The notes below the pieces were generated by a model that was not told where the DNA came from, did not search any database, and saw only the letters and a program-made list of their open reading frames with translations. Positions 8,292 to 17,559 of a stretch of 64,000 nucleotides of DNA are shown piece by piece (position 1 is the first letter of the stretch; each line of letters opens with the position of its first letter). The DNA is taken from NCBI RefSeq assembly GCF_900205925.1, contig NZ_OAOD01000002.1:230752-294751 (forward strand), written 5' to 3'. Position numbers and translations under genes: made by a program. Source of the DNA: Clostridium peptidivorans (GTDB taxonomy: Bacteria; Bacillota; Clostridia; Clostridiales; Clostridiaceae).

Positions 8292-8609
8292 TTATAAGTT
8301 TTCATTTAAAAAGTTTTTTAAAATTTCCTCAGTTTGAGGATTTACATATTCATTAATTTTTTTCCCATCCTTAAAAATTATAACTGTTGGAATAGTATTA
8401 ACCTTATATTCTTTAGGAGCTTCTGGACTTGAATCCACGTCCATCTCTATAAATTTAACCCTGCCTTCATATTCTGTAGATACTTGATCAAATACTGGTG
8501 CAAATTTTCTACAGTATGGGCACCAATCTGCATAAAATTTAACTATTGTTGGTATGTTAGAATTTAAAACTTCTTGCTTAAAACCATCATCCTTTACCTT
8601 AATTATCAC
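8292..8609 (-). CDS. Thioredoxin-family protein with a WCPYC active site
   Basis: A 105-residue single thioredoxin fold. The redox pair is Cys30-Pro-Tyr-Cys33, a glutaredoxin-like dipeptide in a thioredoxin scaffold, and the cis-Pro loop TIPTVIIF is intact. CPYC instead of CGPC usually changes redox potential and partner choice. I start it at the GTG at 8609, behind GGAGGGG; the ATG at 8624 lies inside that ribosome site. It neighbours a classical thioredoxin, an HesB-like selenoprotein and msrB, all thiol/selenol redox proteins. Confidence 0.88.
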   Translation of the reverse strand: MIIKVKDDGFKQEVLNSNIPTIVKFYADWCPYCRKFAPVFDQVSTEYEGRVKFIEMDVDSSPEAPKEYKVNTIPTVIIFKDGKKINEYVNPQTEEILKNFLNENL

Positions 8610-8772
8610 AATATTCCCCTCCATAGGTATATTAAATTTTTTTAAATTAATCCTTATAAGTCTTCTATATATCTTTATTATATTTTATCCTATAGACAAT
8701 ATATAAATCCATAAAATCAGCAAATGTCTATTATTTATTAATAGCTTCTATTAAACTAATTAAATTAAAAAA

Positions 8773-8797
8773 GAAAGCCTGCATTTTGCAAACCTTC
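8773..8797 (-). terminator. Terminator downstream of trxA
   Basis: On the minus strand, GAAGGTTTGCA pairs with TGCAGGCTTTC (11 bp with G-U pairs), followed by TTTTTTAATT. It separates the trxA transcript from the WCPYC gene. Confidence 0.75.
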
Positions 8798-8872
8798 TCT
8801 TCTATATGTGATTTATTATATATCAATCCATTAAAATACTCATTTATTGTTAATCACATTTATCTATAAATA

Positions 8873-9190
8873 TTATAGGTGTTTTTCTATAGCTGCTTTG
8901 ATAGCATCCTTAGGCCTAAATCCAACTAAAGTGTCTACTGCCTTATCACCTTTAAATATCATAACAGTTGGAATACTTGCTATTCTAAATTGACTAGCTA
9001 TTACGGGATTTTCATCTACATTTACTTTAACAAATTTAGCTTTTCCAGCTAATTCTTCTGAAACTTCATCTATTACAGGTGCAAGCATCTTACATGGGCC
9101 ACACCATACTGCCCAAAAATCAACTATAGTTGGAATATCTGACTTTAAAACTTCTTGCTCAAAACTATTATCTCTTACTTCTGTTACCAT
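8873..9190 (-). CDS. trxA: Thioredoxin
   Basis: The general cytosolic disulfide reductant, recycled by thioredoxin reductase (not in this window). 105 residues, with the classical WCGPC at Cys30/Cys33, the buried Asp (VDFWA) and the cis-Pro loop SIPTVMIF. The start is the ATG at 9190, because GGAGGTATGGAAA provides the ribosome site; upstream ATGs overlap that site. It is a likely electron donor to MsrB encoded just upstream. Confidence 0.95.
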   Translation of the reverse strand: MVTEVRDNSFEQEVLKSDIPTIVDFWAVWCGPCKMLAPVIDEVSEELAGKAKFVKVNVDENPVIASQFRIASIPTVMIFKGDKAVDTLVGFRPKDAIKAAIEKHL

Positions 9191-9348
9191 TTTCCATACC
9201 TCCATCATACCCCTAAGGGGTATTGTTTATATTATTATTTTATTCTAAATTTATATTTTAGTCAACTGTTTTTATTAATTTTTTCCTGATTATTTTTAAC
9301 TTTTTAGTCAACAATAAATTACTTATTATTTAAATTTCTATCTACATT

Positions 9349-9804
9349 TTAAATAATTTTAAATAATTTTAAATACTCACCATAACCTTTTTCTTCAAGC
9401 TTATCTACTGGTATAAATTTTAAAGCTGCACTATTTATGCAATATCTTAGTCCACCTTTATCTTCAGGACCATTCGTAAATACGTGTCCCAAATGAGATT
9501 CCCCATGTTTACTTCTAACTTCAATTCTATGCATACCAAAGCTAAAATCAGCTTTTTCCTTTACATTTTTCTTTTCTACAGGCTTAGTGAAACTAGGCCA
9601 ACCGCAACCTGAATCAAACTTATCCTTAGATGTAAAAAGTGGTTCTCGTGAGACTATATCTACATATATCCCATCTTCATTATGGTTCCAAAATTCATTT
9701 TCAAAGGGTGCTTCTGTAGCATTCTTTTGAGTAACATCATATTGAAGTTTATTTAATTTTTCTAATTCCTTTTCTTTATTAAAATTTGAATAATCCTTAT
9801 CCAT
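9349..9804 (-). CDS. msrB: Peptide methionine-(R)-S-oxide reductase MsrB
   Basis: Repairs methionine-R-sulfoxide in proteins using thioredoxin. At 151 residues it matches the family: the GCGWPSF motif (Cys67), [10 protein letters not shown], and RYCINSAAL, with Cys122 in the catalytic position. It lacks the two CxxC zinc knuckles, so it is the zinc-free form. It lies about 160 bp upstream of trxA in the same direction. The gap contains no obvious terminator, so joint transcription is possible. Confidence 0.96.
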   Translation of the reverse strand: MDKDYSNFNKEKELEKLNKLQYDVTQKNATEAPFENEFWNHNEDGIYVDIVSREPLFTSKDKFDSGCGWPSFTKPVEKKNVKEKADFSFGMHRIEVRSKHGESHLGHVFTNGPEDKGGLRYCINSAALKFIPVDKLEEKGYGEYLKLFKII

Positions 9805-10055
9805 TTTTATCCTCTCGTATTCGAATACATAATATTAAGTGACAATATTAACTTTAAATTATCACCTAAATATATGATACCACAAAAATATATTTTTATT
9901 ATTTTATTGAAATAAAATTAACATTTTTGCGGTGATGGCATACTATGATTTATAAATATATTGATTTTATTAGCGAAAAATGGGAAAATAGAAAAAAATG
10001 CTTAATTATCTCCAGCATATAAAGCTAATTAAACAACTAAGAGGAGGCCTTAAGA

Positions 10056-10766
10056 ATGGATTTTAATAACTTATATATACAAATTATTGCAAGACTTTTT
10101 CTTGCTATAATAATTGGAGGACTTATAGGGTATGAGAGAGAATATAAACAACGGCCGGCAGGATTTAGAACTCATATTTTAGTTTGTATTGGTGCCGCTA
10201 CAATTTCAATAATACAGGAAGTAGCTGTTCATGATATAACAAAGCAAATCGCTGCAAATCCTGCTCTTGTGTCATCTCTTAAGGTAGATATAGGTAGAAT
10301 GGGTGCACAAGTTATAACTGGTGTGGGTTTTTTAGGAGCTGGTACTATAATCCATGAAAAGGGTTCTGTAAGAGGTCTTACCACTGCTGCAAGCATATGG
10401 ACAGTAGCATGTATTGGATTAGCTATAGGCCTTGGATATTATTTCTTAAGCATAGCTGCCACAGTAGGAGTATTCTTGGTATTGGTTAGTCTTAAAAGAT
10501 TTGAAGTAAGATTTTTAGATAAAAACAAAATTATAAAAATAGAACTGCAATATTTAAATAATAGATTTGTCCAAAAGGCCGAAAGACTTTTTAATGCTAG
10601 AAGTATAGAAGTTACTAGTGTATCATTTACTACTGATGAAGAATTAAATTATCACAAAGCATTTTATACTCTTTCCACTCCTTTAGCCATTTATCCCTCT
10701 TCACTGATACAAGATTTATGTACTATAGAGGAAATTATATCTGTAAAGGAATATGAAGAAGAGTAA
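10056..10766 (+). CDS. MgtC/SapB family membrane protein
   Basis: A 236-residue inner-membrane protein with four to five hydrophobic segments in the first 150 residues. It has the family sequence GGLIGYEREYKQRPAGFRTHILVCIG (in parts) and GVGFLGAGTII. The cytosolic C-terminal domain is ACT-like. MgtC proteins modulate F-ATPase or Mg2+ homeostasis in some bacteria; the role in clostridia is not settled. The ribosome site AGAGGAGG is strong. The leader of about 150 bp shows no M-box that I can recognise. It is transcribed alone and ends in a strong terminator. Confidence 0.9.
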   Translation: MDFNNLYIQIIARLFLAIIIGGLIGYEREYKQRPAGFRTHILVCIGAATISIIQEVAVHDITKQIAANPALVSSLKVDIGRMGAQVITGVGFLGAGTIIHEKGSVRGLTTAASIWTVACIGLAIGLGYYFLSIAATVGVFLVLVSLKRFEVRFLDKNKIIKIELQYLNNRFVQKAERLFNARSIEVTSVSFTTDEELNYHKAFYTLSTPLAIYPSSLIQDLCTIEEIISVKEYEEE

Positions 10767-10772
10767 TTGTAT

Positions 10773-10807
10773 AAAGCACTAATATTTAATATCAATATTA
10801 GTGCTTT
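10773..10807. terminator. Bidirectional terminator after mgtC-like gene
   Basis: AAAGCACTAATATT and AATATTAGTGCTTT form a perfect 14-bp stem between the converging MgtC-family gene and the PH-domain gene. Confidence 0.88.
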
Positions 10808-10811
10808 ACTT

Positions 10812-12236
10812 TTAAAATAAATGCTTTTCTATTTGTTTAAAATGTTTATCTTCTAAATGTTTTAAAGTTATGTTTCCCCCAAAACCTTGAGAGTAATACT
10901 GTATGTTATAAGTACATAAATTTTTAATCCTTTGAAAGTAATTTGTTTTTTTTGATAATGCTTGTATCTTCTTCATTTCTACTAATACTGTTTGCTTTGT
11001 AAATGTTCCAAAGGATGTAATAATTATTTTTTCATTGTAACCTAAAGCAGTATTTTTATATTTTAAGTATTTTAATATAAATACCACAGGAATAAGTATG
11101 ATAAATACATATTTAAATTTATTTTTAAAAATACTAATTGCACAAATGATTATAGTAATAACCATAGGTATAAAGAAAAATCTAACCTTGCCATGCTTAT
11201 TTACTTTATTCATCTCTTTATTAAATATAATCTGCGGATTGATTTCATTTAAAATATGACTAATATTCTCCTTGTTACAAATAGGAACTAATATTGCCTC
11301 TTCTCCTTTTTCATCACCGTATCCAATTACGCTTATATGTACTTTATATAACCCTAGCAATTGCCTAAAAATGTTTTGTTTTAATATAACTGCATTTATC
11401 TTATTAATTGGGAAAGAATACTTTTTAATATTTAAAAGTCCATATTCAACTTTTAAGAGCTTATCTTCCTTTACAACTTTGAAATTAGAAAATTTTAATC
11501 TATATATTATCAGTAAAATTAATTTTATAATTACAAAAAATGATACTATTAAAGTAGCTATTATTATAATAATTTTTGTATTAAATTTAAAATTAAAACT
11601 TATATTATTCTTATTTATGATCTTATCTAAGTCTATATTAAATATTTTTAAAACATCATCTGCAAATGCTAAAAAAGAAAGTACTGACCCAATTACTATG
11701 GCGAAACTATTTTGAGTCATGGAATACAATATTATATCCTTTTTACTCATATTAATAATTACATTATCATATTTCTTTTCTACCATTATATCTTCTAGCA
11801 ATTTCTCTTTTCTTTCAATCATTAAATCATTTCTTAATACTTCTGCACTATCCTTCTTAATCACAATTATTATTTCACTGTCTTTACTGTTATTAGCCCC
11901 GCTATCTATTTTCAATGTAACCACATCTACTATCTTTTGTAATACATTTTGAGAAAAATCAATAGTAGTTATTTTTTCTATTGGTATTGCAATATTATTC
12001 TTACTAATTATACCTTTATTGTAATGCAATTTTTCATTCTTTATATAAAAATAAGTATTATACCATTTTGTAAAGCTCAAAAGCATTATCAAAAAAATCA
12101 CACCTGTAAATATAAGTAATTTACTAATAGACATATCTTTTGATAAAAATATTATTATAGGTAATAAGAAATCTTTTATTGATTTAAATATATAGTCTAA
12201 TATTACTATTTTATGATTTTTTAGCTTCCTATCCAT
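10812..12236 (-). CDS. PH-domain membrane protein, YdbT-like
   Basis: A 474-residue protein with paired transmembrane hairpins alternating with bacterial PH (bPH2/DUF304) domains. The repeated signature is IPIEKITTIDFSQN near residue 80, FPINKINAVILKQN near 275, and VEMKKIQALSKKTN near 420, giving three PH units. It overlaps the end of the YdbS-like gene by 8 bp, the same two-gene arrangement as ydbS-ydbT in Bacillus. There the pair contributes to membrane stress or bacteriocin resistance. The mechanism is unknown. Confidence 0.85.
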   Translation of the reverse strand: MDRKLKNHKIVILDYIFKSIKDFLLPIIIFLSKDMSISKLLIFTGVIFLIMLLSFTKWYNTYFYIKNEKLHYNKGIISKNNIAIPIEKITTIDFSQNVLQKIVDVVTLKIDSGANNSKDSEIIIVIKKDSAEVLRNDLMIERKEKLLEDIMVEKKYDNVIINMSKKDIILYSMTQNSFAIVIGSVLSFLAFADDVLKIFNIDLDKIINKNNISFNFKFNTKIIIIIATLIVSFFVIIKLILLIIYRLKFSNFKVVKEDKLLKVEYGLLNIKKYSFPINKINAVILKQNIFRQLLGLYKVHISVIGYGDEKGEEAILVPICNKENISHILNEINPQIIFNKEMNKVNKHGKVRFFFIPMVITIIICAISIFKNKFKYVFIILIPVVFILKYLKYKNTALGYNEKIIITSFGTFTKQTVLVEMKKIQALSKKTNYFQRIKNLCTYNIQYYSQGFGGNITLKHLEDKHFKQIEKHLF

Positions 12237-12720
12237 TATTTTCTCCCAGCTCTGTTTTTAAGTTTCCAGAAACTTTTAATCTTAAAAATTCACTTAATTC
12301 CTCTGCTTTGCTTTTTTCTAAATTAGGTATATCAAAACTTCCTCCTGCAGTATTTATTGTAATATTGGCAAGATTTAACCTTCTGTTTATAGGTCCTTGA
12401 GTCACATTTATATGCTGAATTCTCTCAATAGGTACTACAGTATGTTTTATAAAATATATTCCCTCTATAAATTCAAATTTTTCGTTATCAATTAAGTACT
12501 TCCATTGCTTGTACTCTATTTCAGGATACAAAAAAGTATTCAATAATTGAAGTAAAATTATTATTCCAATTATTAAATTTATAGTCCAATGATATTTTAT
12601 ATTTTTAAATATAAGATATTTAGAAACAACTAAAATTGATACAATTATTACTAAAAATATAAATCTTCCCAAAAACCAAGATTTCTTAGCCTTAATATTA
12701 AGTTTTTCATAATTCTCCAT
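12229..12720 (-). CDS. PH-domain membrane protein, YdbS-like
   Basis: 163 residues: two transmembrane segments (about 15-35 and 44-62) and one bPH2 domain with the diagnostic VPIERIQHINVTQGPINRRL. It is translationally coupled with the larger YdbT-like partner by an 8-bp overlap. The two probably form a membrane complex. Confidence 0.85.
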   Translation of the reverse strand: MENYEKLNIKAKKSWFLGRFIFLVIIVSILVVSKYLIFKNIKYHWTINLIIGIIILLQLLNTFLYPEIEYKQWKYLIDNEKFEFIEGIYFIKHTVVPIERIQHINVTQGPINRRLNLANITINTAGGSFDIPNLEKSKAEELSEFLRLKVSGNLKTELGENNG

Positions 12721-12816
12721 AACATTACCTTCCTTGTTTAGCTTACTAATTTTGGTGCAACCATAATTTCCATTTTACATGAAAACATATAAATATACAA
12801 GGTTTTACAATAATGT

Positions 12817-12848
12817 AAAACGGAGTCCATATAACCGGACTCCGTTTT
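12817..12848. terminator. Terminator downstream of the hemerythrin gene
   Basis: AAAACGGAGTCC pairs with GGACTCCGTTTT (12 bp). It lies a few bases beyond the hemerythrin stop on the minus strand. Confidence 0.88.
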
Positions 12849-12851
12849 ATA

Positions 12852-13406
12852 TTATTGTACTTTTCTTTCTAATTCTTCTAGTAAGTCTATATACTTTTGC
12901 TGTGTTTCACTTTCTTCTGCAGTTTTTTCTACATTTATGCATTCTTCTTCAACTGCCTTTTGTTCTTCAGGTGATAATGCTCTTTCTGCATATTTATATA
13001 TAACTGTATCTTCCTTTTCGATATGTCTTTTTAAAAGTTCTGCATAAGCTATAGCGTTTGCTATTACATCAAGTCTTGCTTCATCATTACCTTTTTTTAA
13101 TTCTTCAAGAGCTTCTTCTAATAGTTTTATGTGCATTCTTCCTAAATCATGTTCCATAAGCATTCCCATTATAGGACCACTTTGAGTTGCACCACCCATT
13201 TTTGCACTTAATCTATTAAATAGAGAATTTTCTTCTTTCATATGGTGATGTTTGTCTGCATAATTTCTTACAAAATCTATTATGCTATAAAAATCATTAA
13301 TATCAACCTCTTCGTTTTTTAGCACTTTATAAGAATACTTTCTTACAACTTGAAGCATTCTTATTATATTCTTATGTTCGCTCATCATAAGCTCAATAGC
13401 ATTCAT
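12852..13406 (-). CDS. Hemerythrin HHE domain protein
   Basis: A 184-residue four-helix bundle with a predicted non-heme di-iron site. Candidate ligands are His11 in SEHKNII, the HHHMKEE cluster near residue 54, EHDLGRMH near 83, and HIEKED near 120. Such proteins bind O2 or NO, or sense oxygen, in anaerobes. It is preceded by GGAGGTATAAAC and sits 18 bp after an unknown gene in the same direction, forming a two-gene unit that ends in a strong terminator. Confidence 0.88.
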   Translation of the reverse strand: MNAIELMMSEHKNIIRMLQVVRKYSYKVLKNEEVDINDFYSIIDFVRNYADKHHHMKEENSLFNRLSAKMGGATQSGPIMGMLMEHDLGRMHIKLLEEALEELKKGNDEARLDVIANAIAYAELLKRHIEKEDTVIYKYAERALSPEEQKAVEEECINVEKTAEESETQQKYIDLLEELERKVQ

Positions 13407-13424
13407 GTTTATACCTCCTTAAAA

Positions 13425-14078
13425 TTACTTTCTATATATTTTGTGCACTCTGCGTTCATTTTCATTTTTTACTTCATATGCATATTCATCTGTAAGAGCT
13501 TCTACAAAAGCACGAGTCCATTCTTCTCTTAAAGCATAAAAGTTATCAACATTACCTTCTACTTGGTTCCAATATGGTGTATGCAGACAGGTTGTTGCAA
13601 ACCAACTAAATACATCTCTAGTATTTTCTAAAACCTCATTTACACGATCACAAGGCATTCCTTCTAATATATAGTTATTTATAGCATTAAATATTTCATC
13701 TGGCGTTTCAAGAGCATATTCTCCCCTATGTTTTGCCCCTGCTTCTGTGCCTTGGGATTTATATATATTTTTTAAATCTTCCTTGTAATTTTCTCCATTA
13801 ACTGAATCTATAACCTTAGTTATTATAAATGCCTGTCTTAGTTCTGCCCTATTTATTTTATCTTGAAGCCAACCATGAATATTTGATGTATCTATTACAT
13901 CTTCAAGAGCTACTTTTCCCACAGGACCACCAAACTTTTCTATAGCTTCTTTTTCCCACTCTGCGATAGATAAATCTGATTTAGCTCTGCCCCAATTTAT
14001 TATTTCCTGCTCTAAAGATTCAAACCACGCTATTTTATCAAATAACCAATAATGTATTTTCCCTAAAAATTTACTCAT
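13425..14078 (-). CDS. Unknown protein cotranscribed with hemerythrin
   Basis: A 217-residue soluble protein that I cannot assign. It is rich in aromatics and has conserved-looking features: an N-terminal MSKFLGKIHYWLFDKIAWFE, GAKHRGEYALETPDEIF near 120, and a CLHTPYW motif near 165 with Cys and His close together. The start is the ATG at 14078 behind AAGGAGG; the longer frame begins upstream of that site. Tight linkage (18 bp) to a di-iron hemerythrin suggests a redox, oxygen-stress or metal role. Confidence 0.7.
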   Translation of the reverse strand: MSKFLGKIHYWLFDKIAWFESLEQEIINWGRAKSDLSIAEWEKEAIEKFGGPVGKVALEDVIDTSNIHGWLQDKINRAELRQAFIITKVIDSVNGENYKEDLKNIYKSQGTEAGAKHRGEYALETPDEIFNAINNYILEGMPCDRVNEVLENTRDVFSWFATTCLHTPYWNQVEGNVDNFYALREEWTRAFVEALTDEYAYEVKNENERRVHKIYRK

Positions 14079-14278
14079 ATTTATATTCCTCCTTGAATTC
14101 ATTTCTATAAATTTATTTTCTCTAGTAGTATTTTCTTAATTCTTATTTTATATGTTATTAATTTAAAACTCGGTATCCTACGTTACCACTTTGTAAAAAA
14201 GTATACCTTTTTAGTGAAATTTATACTTTATTATTAACCAAGACTTACAAAAATAAATAATTGTCATTTATGAAAAAA

Positions 14279-14300
14279 GAAGCTTGCCTTTGCAAACTTC
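14279..14300 (-). terminator. Terminator downstream of the M24 peptidase gene
   Basis: GAAGTTTGC / GCAAGCTTC stem on the minus strand followed by TTTTTTC. The 14079-14337 gap otherwise holds only the promoter region of the hemerythrin unit. Confidence 0.75.
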
Positions 14301-14337
14301 TTTTAGATTTTCCTATTTAATTAATAGAAACCTTATT

Positions 14338-15414
14338 TTATTCTATTCTTAGAACATCTTTTGTAAAGCTATTTAACACCTCACAGTTATCTTCTGTTAC
14401 CAATACTAAATCTTCAATTCGTACTCCTACTTCTCCTGGAAGATATATTCCTGGTTCAATGGAAAATATCATGCCTGGCTCTACTATATCTGTATTTATC
14501 GACGACACGTCTCCTAAATCATGTACATCTATACCTATAGAGTGACCTGTTCTATGCGTAAAATATTTACCATACCCCTTTGACTCTATATAGTCTCTTG
14601 CTGCTTTATCTATATCACAAAATCTAACTCCAGGTTTTACTGTATTTATAGCTCTTTTATTAGCTTCTAATACTATATTATATATTTCCTCTGATTTTTC
14701 AGGTAAGTTTTTATAGAATACAGTTCTTGTCATATCTGAGCAGTATGATTTATATTTACATCCTATATCTATGATGACACAGTCTCCTTCTTTTACTTTT
14801 GAGTTATCACCTTCATGATGAGGATCTGCTGCATTAGCTCCATAAGCTATAATTGTTTCGAAAGAAAATCCTTCTGCGCCTAATTCCTCATATATTTTTA
14901 AAAGTCTTTGACCCATTTCTTTTTCTGTTAATCCTTCAGGTATTATATTTATAAGCCTTTCTATAGCTTCATCATTTATCTTTGAAGCCCTTCTCATAAA
15001 TTCCCTTTCTTCTTCATCCTTTTTCATTCTTATTTTATCTATAATATCTGATCCATTTACATAACTTTTAGCTGCATTAAGCTGGATCAACTTTAATAAA
15101 AATTTAGATGGCCAGTTTTTATCTATACCAATTACATGATCTTTATGTATATATTTAGCTAAAAGCTCTACACTATCATCCGTATCTTTAAACCAAACCT
15201 TTTCCACCCCTAAATCCTCATATACTGGAAAAAGTTCATTTATAAATAGCTTATGATTTCCATCTAAGTTTATATAAAGCACAAGCATTCTCTCTCCTGG
15301 ATGAATCCATTTTCCTGTTAAGTAAAATATAGAAGATGGGTCTGTTACAATAAGTTGTGGTATATTTTTTTCTTTCATATCATTTAGCACTTTTTCTAGT
15401 CTATTTTGCTTCAT
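14338..15414 (-). CDS. M24 family aminopeptidase (Xaa-Pro peptidase type)
   Basis: A 358-residue metallopeptidase of the pita-bread fold, expected to cleave X-Pro dipeptides or peptide N-termini. It has a creatinase-like N-terminal domain (1-125). The catalytic domain carries the two-metal ligand set: Asp in [19 protein letters not shown], His in [11 protein letters not shown], Glu in [19 protein letters not shown]. The ATG follows GAGGGGGAATTAAAT. It stands alone in its own transcription unit. Confidence 0.92.
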   Translation of the reverse strand: MKQNRLEKVLNDMKEKNIPQLIVTDPSSIFYLTGKWIHPGERMLVLYINLDGNHKLFINELFPVYEDLGVEKVWFKDTDDSVELLAKYIHKDHVIGIDKNWPSKFLLKLIQLNAAKSYVNGSDIIDKIRMKKDEEEREFMRRASKINDEAIERLINIIPEGLTEKEMGQRLLKIYEELGAEGFSFETIIAYGANAADPHHEGDNSKVKEGDCVIIDIGCKYKSYCSDMTRTVFYKNLPEKSEEIYNIVLEANKRAINTVKPGVRFCDIDKAARDYIESKGYGKYFTHRTGHSIGIDVHDLGDVSSINTDIVEPGMIFSIEPGIYLPGEVGVRIEDLVLVTEDNCEVLNSFTKDVLRIE

Positions 15415-15656
15415 ATTTAATTCCCCCTCTTTTAATTCATAGTTTTAGTTTGCCACATAATACTATTTTGATTACGCCAACATTTCATTAATATGTCTCT
15501 AATTTTTATTATATCCCATTAATCAATAGTTAAATACCCTTTAAAATCTTCGCCTCAAATAAAAAATTAAGAAATTATTAATATTTATGTTTTCTTTTAT
15601 TTAAGAATTAAGTATTATAGTATTCATTAGAAAGAAAATTTTAAGGAGTTGTTAAA

Positions 15657-16157
15657 ATGCAAAATAATAAATCTTTAGCAATGCTATTTTCATTAATGCC
15701 AGGAGCAGGTCACATGTATATAGGCCTTCAACGAAAAGGAATTCAAATTATGGCATCATTTTTCTTAATAATCGGATTAAGCGATCGGCTTCGAATTTCC
15801 TTTACCCTGTTTTTACTTCCAATAATTTGGTTCTTTAGTATTTTTGATGTTCGAAAGCAATTAATGTCCGATAAGCCTATTGTAGAAGATGAAGGAATTA
15901 ATTTTGTATGGAAAGGTAATGAAGTAAGGTTACTAGGTTATGGATTTATAATAATTGGAACTTTATCTATAATAAATAGAGTAGTATTGCCTGCATTAAA
16001 CATATATCTAGACATGGAGATTGAAAATTATATAAGAACATCTCTAGCTTCTGTTTTATGTATAGGGATTGGAATAAAACTTCTAACAGGTAAGAAAACT
16101 AAAAAAAATGGAGGAGATAAATCATGCGCCAATGGACAACAGGATCTTTTACCTTAG
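15657..16157 (+). CDS. Small multi-pass membrane protein (TM2-like)
   Basis: A 166-residue membrane protein with about four hydrophobic segments. The N-terminus SLAMLFSLMPGAGHMYIGLQRKGIQ resembles the TM2-type pattern seen in small clostridial membrane proteins. It overlaps the next membrane gene by 34 bp, so the two are coupled. The function is unknown. The AAGGAG ribosome site is good. Confidence 0.7.
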   Translation: MQNNKSLAMLFSLMPGAGHMYIGLQRKGIQIMASFFLIIGLSDRLRISFTLFLLPIIWFFSIFDVRKQLMSDKPIVEDEGINFVWKGNEVRLLGYGFIIIGTLSIINRVVLPALNIYLDMEIENYIRTSLASVLCIGIGIKLLTGKKTKKNGGDKSCANGQQDLLP

Positions 16158-16444
16158 GAATATCTTGTATATTTCTTGGAATAGTTCTCTTTTTATCTCC
16201 TTCTCAAGACATGCTAACTCTTGTAAGCTTTCTTAAGTGGTGGCCAGTACTTTTAATACTTTTAGGCACAGAACTTTTAATTTCAAATTCTATGTGCCTC
16301 TTTACTTCAGAACTATTTAAGATAAAAGGTATAAGTATTTTCTTAATACTTATAATACTTTTCATATCTGCAGTAAGCTGTGTACTTGTAAGTTTACCAC
16401 AGGATACTTGGATAGGTATAAACCACTCACAACATACCTTTTAA
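16124..16444 (+). CDS. Small membrane protein, LiaI/LiaF-like transmembrane region
   Basis: A 106-residue protein with three hydrophobic segments. The WWPVLLILLGTELLIS pattern is shared with LiaF-type and DUF5668 membrane modules. The ATG follows AATGGAGGAG, which lies inside the upstream gene. No C-terminal soluble domain is present, so it is only the membrane module. It probably acts with the overlapping 166-residue protein. Confidence 0.65.
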   Translation: MRQWTTGSFTLGISCIFLGIVLFLSPSQDMLTLVSFLKWWPVLLILLGTELLISNSMCLFTSELFKIKGISIFLILIILFISAVSCVLVSLPQDTWIGINHSQHTF

Positions 16445-16449
16445 TGAAA

Positions 16450-16498
16450 AGTAAGCAGTAACTAGTTATATATGATAATATACTAGTTACTGCTTACT
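16450..16498. terminator. Strong bidirectional terminator before thiY
   Basis: A perfect 17-bp stem (AGTAAGCAGTAACTAGT and its complement, 16482-16498) between converging transcription units. It is unusually long for a simple terminator. Confidence 0.85.
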
Positions 16499-16510
16499 AA
16501 TTATTAGATA

Positions 16511-17521
16511 CTATTTAGAAAGTAAGTCTACATAAAAATCTTCTGCTTTTACCTTTTCTTTAAGCATTCCCTTTTCATATAACCAATTTATATTTTCTTC
16601 CCAAACTTTCTTGTCTTGAGTTGAAAATGGGCTATCTTTTAATTCCATCTTTGGAAGCAGCGTATTCATGCTTTCCTTTTCTACCGCTTCTATAAGAGGG
16701 AAATTATCCTTTTGCTGATTCTTTAATAATATATTTAACGCCTCATCTGGATTTTCTTTTGTAAAATCAAATCCTTTTTTACATGCTTTCATAAATTTCT
16801 TTAAAGTTTCAGGTTTTTCTTTTAATGTGTTATCACTTGTAACAAAAAGTAATTCATAATAATTAGGTACTCCATATTTAGATGGATCGAAATAATTTAT
16901 TTCATGTCCTTCGTGCTTCATAACAGGAACTTCATGATTTATAAGTCCCCCAGTTGTTGCATCAACTTTTTTTGTAATCATTGCAGATAAAAGTTCAAAT
17001 CCTACATCTATTATTTTAACTGTATTAGGATCTCCCCCATCTTTTTCTACCATAGTTTTAACATATTCTGTATTTAAAGGATTTCCTGAAAATCCAATAG
17101 TTTTTCCTGATAAATCTTTAGGGGAATTTATGCCCTTTTCTTTTAAAGAAATAACAACATTTAAAGGTGACTGTACTATAGACCCAATAGATTTTACAGG
17201 CACTTTTTCATTAGCTCTTGCAATTATAACATCAGGTTGATAATATATTCCAACTGTTGCTTTTCCTGCTGCTGGTAGTGATAGTGGGTCTGTAGAATTG
17301 GATGGAAACTTAATATTTACATTTAATCCTTCTTCTTTAAAATACCCCTTTTCTATAGCTGCATATATAAAACTATGTACTGCATTTGGATACCAATCAA
17401 GTACTAAATCTACATCTTCTAATTTACCTTCTTCATTTCCCTTAGCTTGTTTACTGCTACACCCTGTCATTACTAAAATCAAAAATACTAATAATAATGA
17501 TAAATACTTTAATTTTTTCAT
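16511..17521 (-). CDS. thiY: ABC transporter substrate-binding lipoprotein, thiamin-pyrimidine precursor type (ThiY-like)
   Basis: A 336-residue lipoprotein with lipobox VMTGC (Cys21) and the NMT1/THI5-like fold. It begins VDLVLDWYPNAVHSFIYAA, where aromatic residues in DWYPN line the pyrimidine pocket in relatives. It is the last gene of the TPP-riboswitch operon tenA-thiZ-thiX-thiY. In Bacillus the ThiXYZ system imports formylaminopyrimidine, a thiamin breakdown product, for salvage. The same role is inferred here from order and riboswitch. Confidence 0.9.
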   Translation of the reverse strand: MKKLKYLSLLLVFLILVMTGCSSKQAKGNEEGKLEDVDLVLDWYPNAVHSFIYAAIEKGYFKEEGLNVNIKFPSNSTDPLSLPAAGKATVGIYYQPDVIIARANEKVPVKSIGSIVQSPLNVVISLKEKGINSPKDLSGKTIGFSGNPLNTEYVKTMVEKDGGDPNTVKIIDVGFELLSAMITKKVDATTGGLINHEVPVMKHEGHEINYFDPSKYGVPNYYELLFVTSDNTLKEKPETLKKFMKACKKGFDFTKENPDEALNILLKNQQKDNFPLIEAVEKESMNTLLPKMELKDSPFSTQDKKVWEENINWLYEKGMLKEKVKAEDFYVDLLSK

Positions 17522-17559
17522 AATTTACTCCTCCTTTTAGGCATCTAAAAAAATAAAGG

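Noticed and set aside
9925..10055. Possible fluoride-type riboswitch (GGTGATGGCAT) upstream of the MgtC-family gene
   Set aside because: Only the first motif looks similar. The second conserved CTGATG part and the pseudoknot partner are missing. M-box elements are also absent.
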